Origin: Shimia sp.
GTDB taxonomy: Bacteria > Pseudomonadota > Alphaproteobacteria > Rhodobacterales > Rhodobacteraceae
Direction: 5' to 3'
DNA: 64,000 nt
NCBI RefSeq assembly: GCF_022448905.1
Contig: NZ_JAKVCW010000018.1
Span: forward strand, 1 to 64,000
Each line of letters begins with the position of its first letter. Within the stretch, counting starts at the first letter, position 1. The notes beneath the pieces are model-generated. The model did not search any database. It saw nothing but the letters and a program-made list of their open reading frames with translations, and had not been told where the DNA came from. Below are positions 61,234 through 64,000 of this stretch, in pieces. Made by a program: the position numbers and the translations under genes.

Positions 61234-62436
61234 ATGCGCAACCGCCTGCCAATATTTGTTATTCTCGCCACAGTGATCATCGATGCCATGGGCATCGGCC
61301 TGATCATCCCGGTGATGCCAGACCTCATTCAGGAGGTAACCGGCGGCGACCTTGGCGCAGCGGCGATTTGGGGCGGCATTCTCTCAACCGTCTTTGCCTT
61401 CATGCAATTCCTTTGCGGTCCGCTTCTTGGCAATCTTTCGGACCGCTTTGGCCGCCGCCCCGTATTGTTGGTGTCGCTTGCCGTGATGTCAGCGGACTAT
61501 GTGATTGTGGCGCTGGCACAGAACATCTGGATTCTGGTGATCGGTCGCATTGTCGCCGGGATCACCGCCGCCACCTACGCCACCGCCATGGCCTATATGG
61601 CGGACATTTCGAAACCTGAGGAAAAGGCCAAAGCCTTTGGCCTTGTCGGCGCAGGCATCGGCGTGGGTTTTGTCCTTGGTCCCGCGCTCGGCGGTTTGCT
61701 CGCCCAATTTGGCACCCGCGCGCCTTTCTGGGCGGCCGCCGTGCTGGCAGGCGGCAATGCCCTTCTAGGGTGGTTTGTCCTGAAAGAAACCGTGACCGAG
61801 GCCAACCGACGCGTGTTTGAATGGCGTCGCTCCAACCCGCTTGGGGCCCTAGCTGCACTCAACACCTTGCCCAATATGAGCAAACTTCTGGTGGTGTTTT
61901 TCCTCTATCAGGTTGCCGCCGCCGTCTATCCGGCAATCTGGCCTTACTTCATCATCGAGAGGTTCGGCTGGTCCGAAGGCATGATCGGCCTCAGCCTCAC
62001 CGCCTACGGCCTGTGTTACGCCATCGTGCAAGCCACACTCATCGGCCCGACCGTGAAATGGATGGGCAACCGCCGCACTGTGACCCTCGGGCTCGCTCTG
62101 GAGGTCGTCGCGCTGGTCTATCTCGGGTTCATCAATACTGGCCTGCTGTTGTTCATAGGCATTCCCGTTGCCGCGCTTTCCACCATTGGCCTGCCAGCGC
62201 TGCAAGGCATCATGTCCCGCCGCGTGTCCGATGACGCGCAGGGTGAGCTGCAAGGCCTGTCCTCCTCCTTGACCTCCCTCGCCCACATCCTCGCGCCTTT
62301 GGTGATGACACAAACATTTGCCTACTTCTCCGACGACCACGCGATCCTCTACCTGCCTGGCGCACCTTTCCTGCTCTCCGCCGTCCTAATTGTCTTTGCA
62401 ATAGTGGTTTTTGCAAAGTCACGTCGCGCCACTTAG
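61234..62436 (+). CDS. MFS transporter, TetA-like drug efflux type
   Basis: This 400-residue protein has 12 predicted helices. The motif GNLSDRFGRRPVLLVSL between helices 2 and 3 is the MFS motif A (GxLSDRFGRR), and VIIDAMGIGLIIPVMP marks the TetA-like family. It probably exports drugs or metabolites by proton antiport. The TetA call is based on family resemblance only. The upstream 170 bp hold a few small hairpins. Confidence 0.87.
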   Translation: MRNRLPIFVILATVIIDAMGIGLIIPVMPDLIQEVTGGDLGAAAIWGGILSTVFAFMQFLCGPLLGNLSDRFGRRPVLLVSLAVMSADYVIVALAQNIWILVIGRIVAGITAATYATAMAYMADISKPEEKAKAFGLVGAGIGVGFVLGPALGGLLAQFGTRAPFWAAAVLAGGNALLGWFVLKETVTEANRRVFEWRRSNPLGALAALNTLPNMSKLLVVFFLYQVAAAVYPAIWPYFIIERFGWSEGMIGLSLTAYGLCYAIVQATLIGPTVKWMGNRRTVTLGLALEVVALVYLGFINTGLLLFIGIPVAALSTIGLPALQGIMSRRVSDDAQGELQGLSSSLTSLAHILAPLVMTQTFAYFSDDHAILYLPGAPFLLSAVLIVFAIVVFAKSRRAT

Positions 62437-62529
62437 GCCAAAAACGACACCCTTTGTCTGGATTGAACCATCCGTGCGGGCCTAAGCTGGCCAAAACTGG
62501 ATGTGACACCAAACACAAGGGACCCGCCC

Positions 62530-63618
62530 ATGAGCACCATCAAAGCCGCCGTCTGCCATGAATTTGGTCAGCCCCTTGTTGTTGAGGACGTCACCCTGCG
62601 CGCACCGCAAATGGGTGAGATCGAGGTCAAACTCTCCGCCGTCGCCATCTGCCACTCTGACATCTCTTTTGCCGACGGTGCCTGGGGCGGCAGCTTGCCC
62701 GCGGTCTACGGCCACGAAGCCGCGGGTCACATCACCTCTGTGGGCGACGGCGTGGTTGGCCTGGCCGAAGGCGACCCCGTTGTGGTCACCCTGATCCGCG
62801 CCTGCGGCACCTGCCCGACCTGTTCTGAGGGCAAACCCGTGATCTGCGGCACGCCGTATGATGGCGACAAAGGCCCGCTGGCCACTGTGGACGGCGGCAA
62901 ACTGCACCAGGCCATGGCCTGCGGCGCCTTTGCTGAAAAGGTCGTGGTGGACCAATCTCAGGTGGTGAAAATCTCTGAAGACATCCCAATGGACGCCGCC
63001 AGCCTGATTGCTTGTGGCGTCATCACCGGCGTTGGCGCAGTGGTGAACGCCGCCCAAATCCGCGCCGGTCAGGACGTGGTGGTGATTGGCGCAGGCGGCG
63101 TCGGCCTCAACGCCATCCAAGGCGCACGCATCGCCGGTGCGCGTCGCATCGTCGCTGTCGACATGAGCAAAGAGAAACTTGAAATCGCCAAAGAATTCGG
63201 CGCCACAGACGGCGTGCTCGCCACCGACAAAAAACCCTTCATCAAAGCCATGCGCGCCATGGGCCGGGGCGCGGACGCGGTGATCGTCACCGTAGGCGCC
63301 ATCCCCGCCTATGACGACGCCCCCCGCTACCTCGCACCGGGCGGCAAGGTCATCATGGTCGGCATGCCGCACTCCGGCGCCAAATCCACCTACGAGCCTG
63401 TCATCCTCGCCGCCATCGGTCAGGGCATGCAGGGCTCCAAAATGGGCGACGTCGTGATCAAACGCGACATCCCATGGATGGTTGACCTCTATGAGCAAGG
63501 CCGCCTGAAACTCGACGAGCTCATCTCCGGCCGCTGGACGCTGGATCAGATCAACGAGGCCATCGCCGACACCAAAACCGGTAGCGCAAAGCGCAATGTG
63601 ATTGTATTTGACAGCTAA
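62530..63618 (+). CDS. Zinc-dependent alcohol dehydrogenase (MDR family)
   Basis: This 362-residue enzyme has the catalytic Zn ligands in ICHSDISFADG and YGHEAAGHI, the structural Cys cluster in RACGTCPTCSEGKPVIC (three of the usual four Cys), and the NAD motif VIGAGGVGLNAIQGA. It resembles class III-like alcohol dehydrogenases. The ATG at 62530 has AAGGGA 7 nt upstream. The substrate is unknown. Confidence 0.88.
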   Translation: MSTIKAAVCHEFGQPLVVEDVTLRAPQMGEIEVKLSAVAICHSDISFADGAWGGSLPAVYGHEAAGHITSVGDGVVGLAEGDPVVVTLIRACGTCPTCSEGKPVICGTPYDGDKGPLATVDGGKLHQAMACGAFAEKVVVDQSQVVKISEDIPMDAASLIACGVITGVGAVVNAAQIRAGQDVVVIGAGGVGLNAIQGARIAGARRIVAVDMSKEKLEIAKEFGATDGVLATDKKPFIKAMRAMGRGADAVIVTVGAIPAYDDAPRYLAPGGKVIMVGMPHSGAKSTYEPVILAAIGQGMQGSKMGDVVIKRDIPWMVDLYEQGRLKLDELISGRWTLDQINEAIADTKTGSAKRNVIVFDS

Positions 63619-63644
63619 CGTCCCAATCGCTCCCGGAGGCCCCC

Positions 63645-64000
63645 GTGCTCAAGTTTGTCACCGAGCTGTTCAAACCCAACGCCCCCAAGGCGCCGCTGCC
63701 CATCACGTCGGAAACCTCGATGAACTTCGACAGCCTAGAAGTGGCGCCTTTCCTCACGCAACTGGCCAACAACAGCCGCTTTGCCTTCCCGGAAGACATT
63801 GCCAGGTCCATCGGCACCGCCGTGGGCGACATCCCGGTTGAAGATACAAAACGTTGGAAGATCACAGCCGACTTTGACGGTCAGCCCATCTTGATGGAAA
63901 TCGAAGCCTTCATGGACGACGTCGACGCCCCGGACCTCTATTTCTTCAGCACCCAAGCCGCGATTAGTGAAATCGAGCGCGAACTCGAAGCCTTTGCCGA
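63645..64000 (+). CDS. Partial protein of unknown function, runs off the window
   Basis: An open frame starts at GTG 63645, with GGAGG 5 nt upstream, and continues without a stop to the window edge (118 codons). It begins MLKFVTELFKPNAPKAPLPI, contains a Trp-Lys-Ile-Thr strand (RWKITADFDGQP) and an acidic stretch FMDDVDAPDLYF. It follows the alcohol dehydrogenase gene by 26 nt. I do not recognise the family. Confidence 0.7.
   Translation, partial: MLKFVTELFKPNAPKAPLPITSETSMNFDSLEVAPFLTQLANNSRFAFPEDIARSIGTAVGDIPVEDTKRWKITADFDGQPILMEIEAFMDDVDAPDLYFFSTQAAISEIERELEAFA

Noticed and set aside
1-64000. CRISPR arrays, tRNA or rRNA genes, complete insertion sequences
   Set aside because: Reading both strands I saw no regularly spaced repeats, no cloverleaf with the T-loop consensus, no rRNA segments and no transposase gene.

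Overview
The window looks like a chromosomal segment of a marine alphaproteobacterium of the family Rhodobacteraceae (Roseobacter group). The support is inferential but consistent: GC-rich coding sequence, a SAM/SAH riboswitch in front of metK (a class known from Rhodobacterales), an Irr-type regulator divergent from fabA, a non-pyrrolysine MttB-family protein, an H-NOX/histidine-kinase pair, and the miaB-phoH-ybeY-corC-lnt and aroA-cmk-rpsA neighbourhoods. Most of the window is ordinary core genome. I see no CRISPR array, rRNA, tRNA, intact prophage or complete insertion sequence.

Layout. 1-1037: a C-terminally truncated tyrosine integrase and a 320-bp gap with a long inverted repeat, probably the edge of an integrated element. 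1038-4471: a polar amino-acid ABC transporter (binding protein, permease, ATPase) plus a second periplasmic binding-protein-like gene that appears to start with ATT. 4537-8710: ychF, a VOC protein, trpA and an MttB-family methyltransferase. 8735-11964: an H-NOX/hybrid kinase operon divergent from an L-lactate dehydrogenase-type gene. 12030-16184: sulfotransferase-like gene, rplY, an orphan PotD-like binding protein, a membrane protein, bpt. 16343-23353: a peptide transporter with argE and a fused two-NBD ATPase on one strand and binding protein plus two permeases on the other, around a promoter region with two palindromes. 23399-26105: methyltransferase, ada, ICL/PEP-mutase family. 26167-33561: rpsA, then a 3-kb accessory block (DUF6525-like, nitroreductase, HxlR regulator, fasciclin protein), then cmk, a membrane protein and aroA. 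33641-36493: amidohydrolase, trmB, a BASS transporter. 36650-44791: metK with riboswitch, lnt, corC, ybeY, phoH, an OmpA/lipoprotein pair, miaB; an extreme poly-G/poly-C tract separates ybeY from phoH. 44913-47311: a glycosyltransferase-like gene and a phospholipase D lipoprotein. 47413-53023: quinone-oxidoreductase-like gene, irr, fabA, a GFA protein, a 53-codon membrane peptide, fabB, nitronate monooxygenase. 53286-54222: two small paralogous membrane proteins. 54323-61061: an FKBP PPIase and a run of HAD dehalogenase, hydrolase, dehydratase, nuclease/phosphatase-fold, pcaD and pcaB-like genes. 61234-64000: an MFS transporter, a Zn alcohol dehydrogenase and a partial gene.

The less ordinary items are small: the ATT start with a textbook Shine-Dalgarno site, the riboswitch that captures the metK ribosome-binding site, two nested palindromic intergenic elements (96 and 127 bp), operator-like dyads ahead of lldD, of the peptide transporter and of a DUF6525 gene, a 33-residue module shared by adjacent OmpA and lipoprotein genes, the twin two-helix proteins, a fasciclin protein without a signal peptide, and a shortened PcaB homologue. 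I did not find a clearly new multi-gene defence or biosynthetic system.
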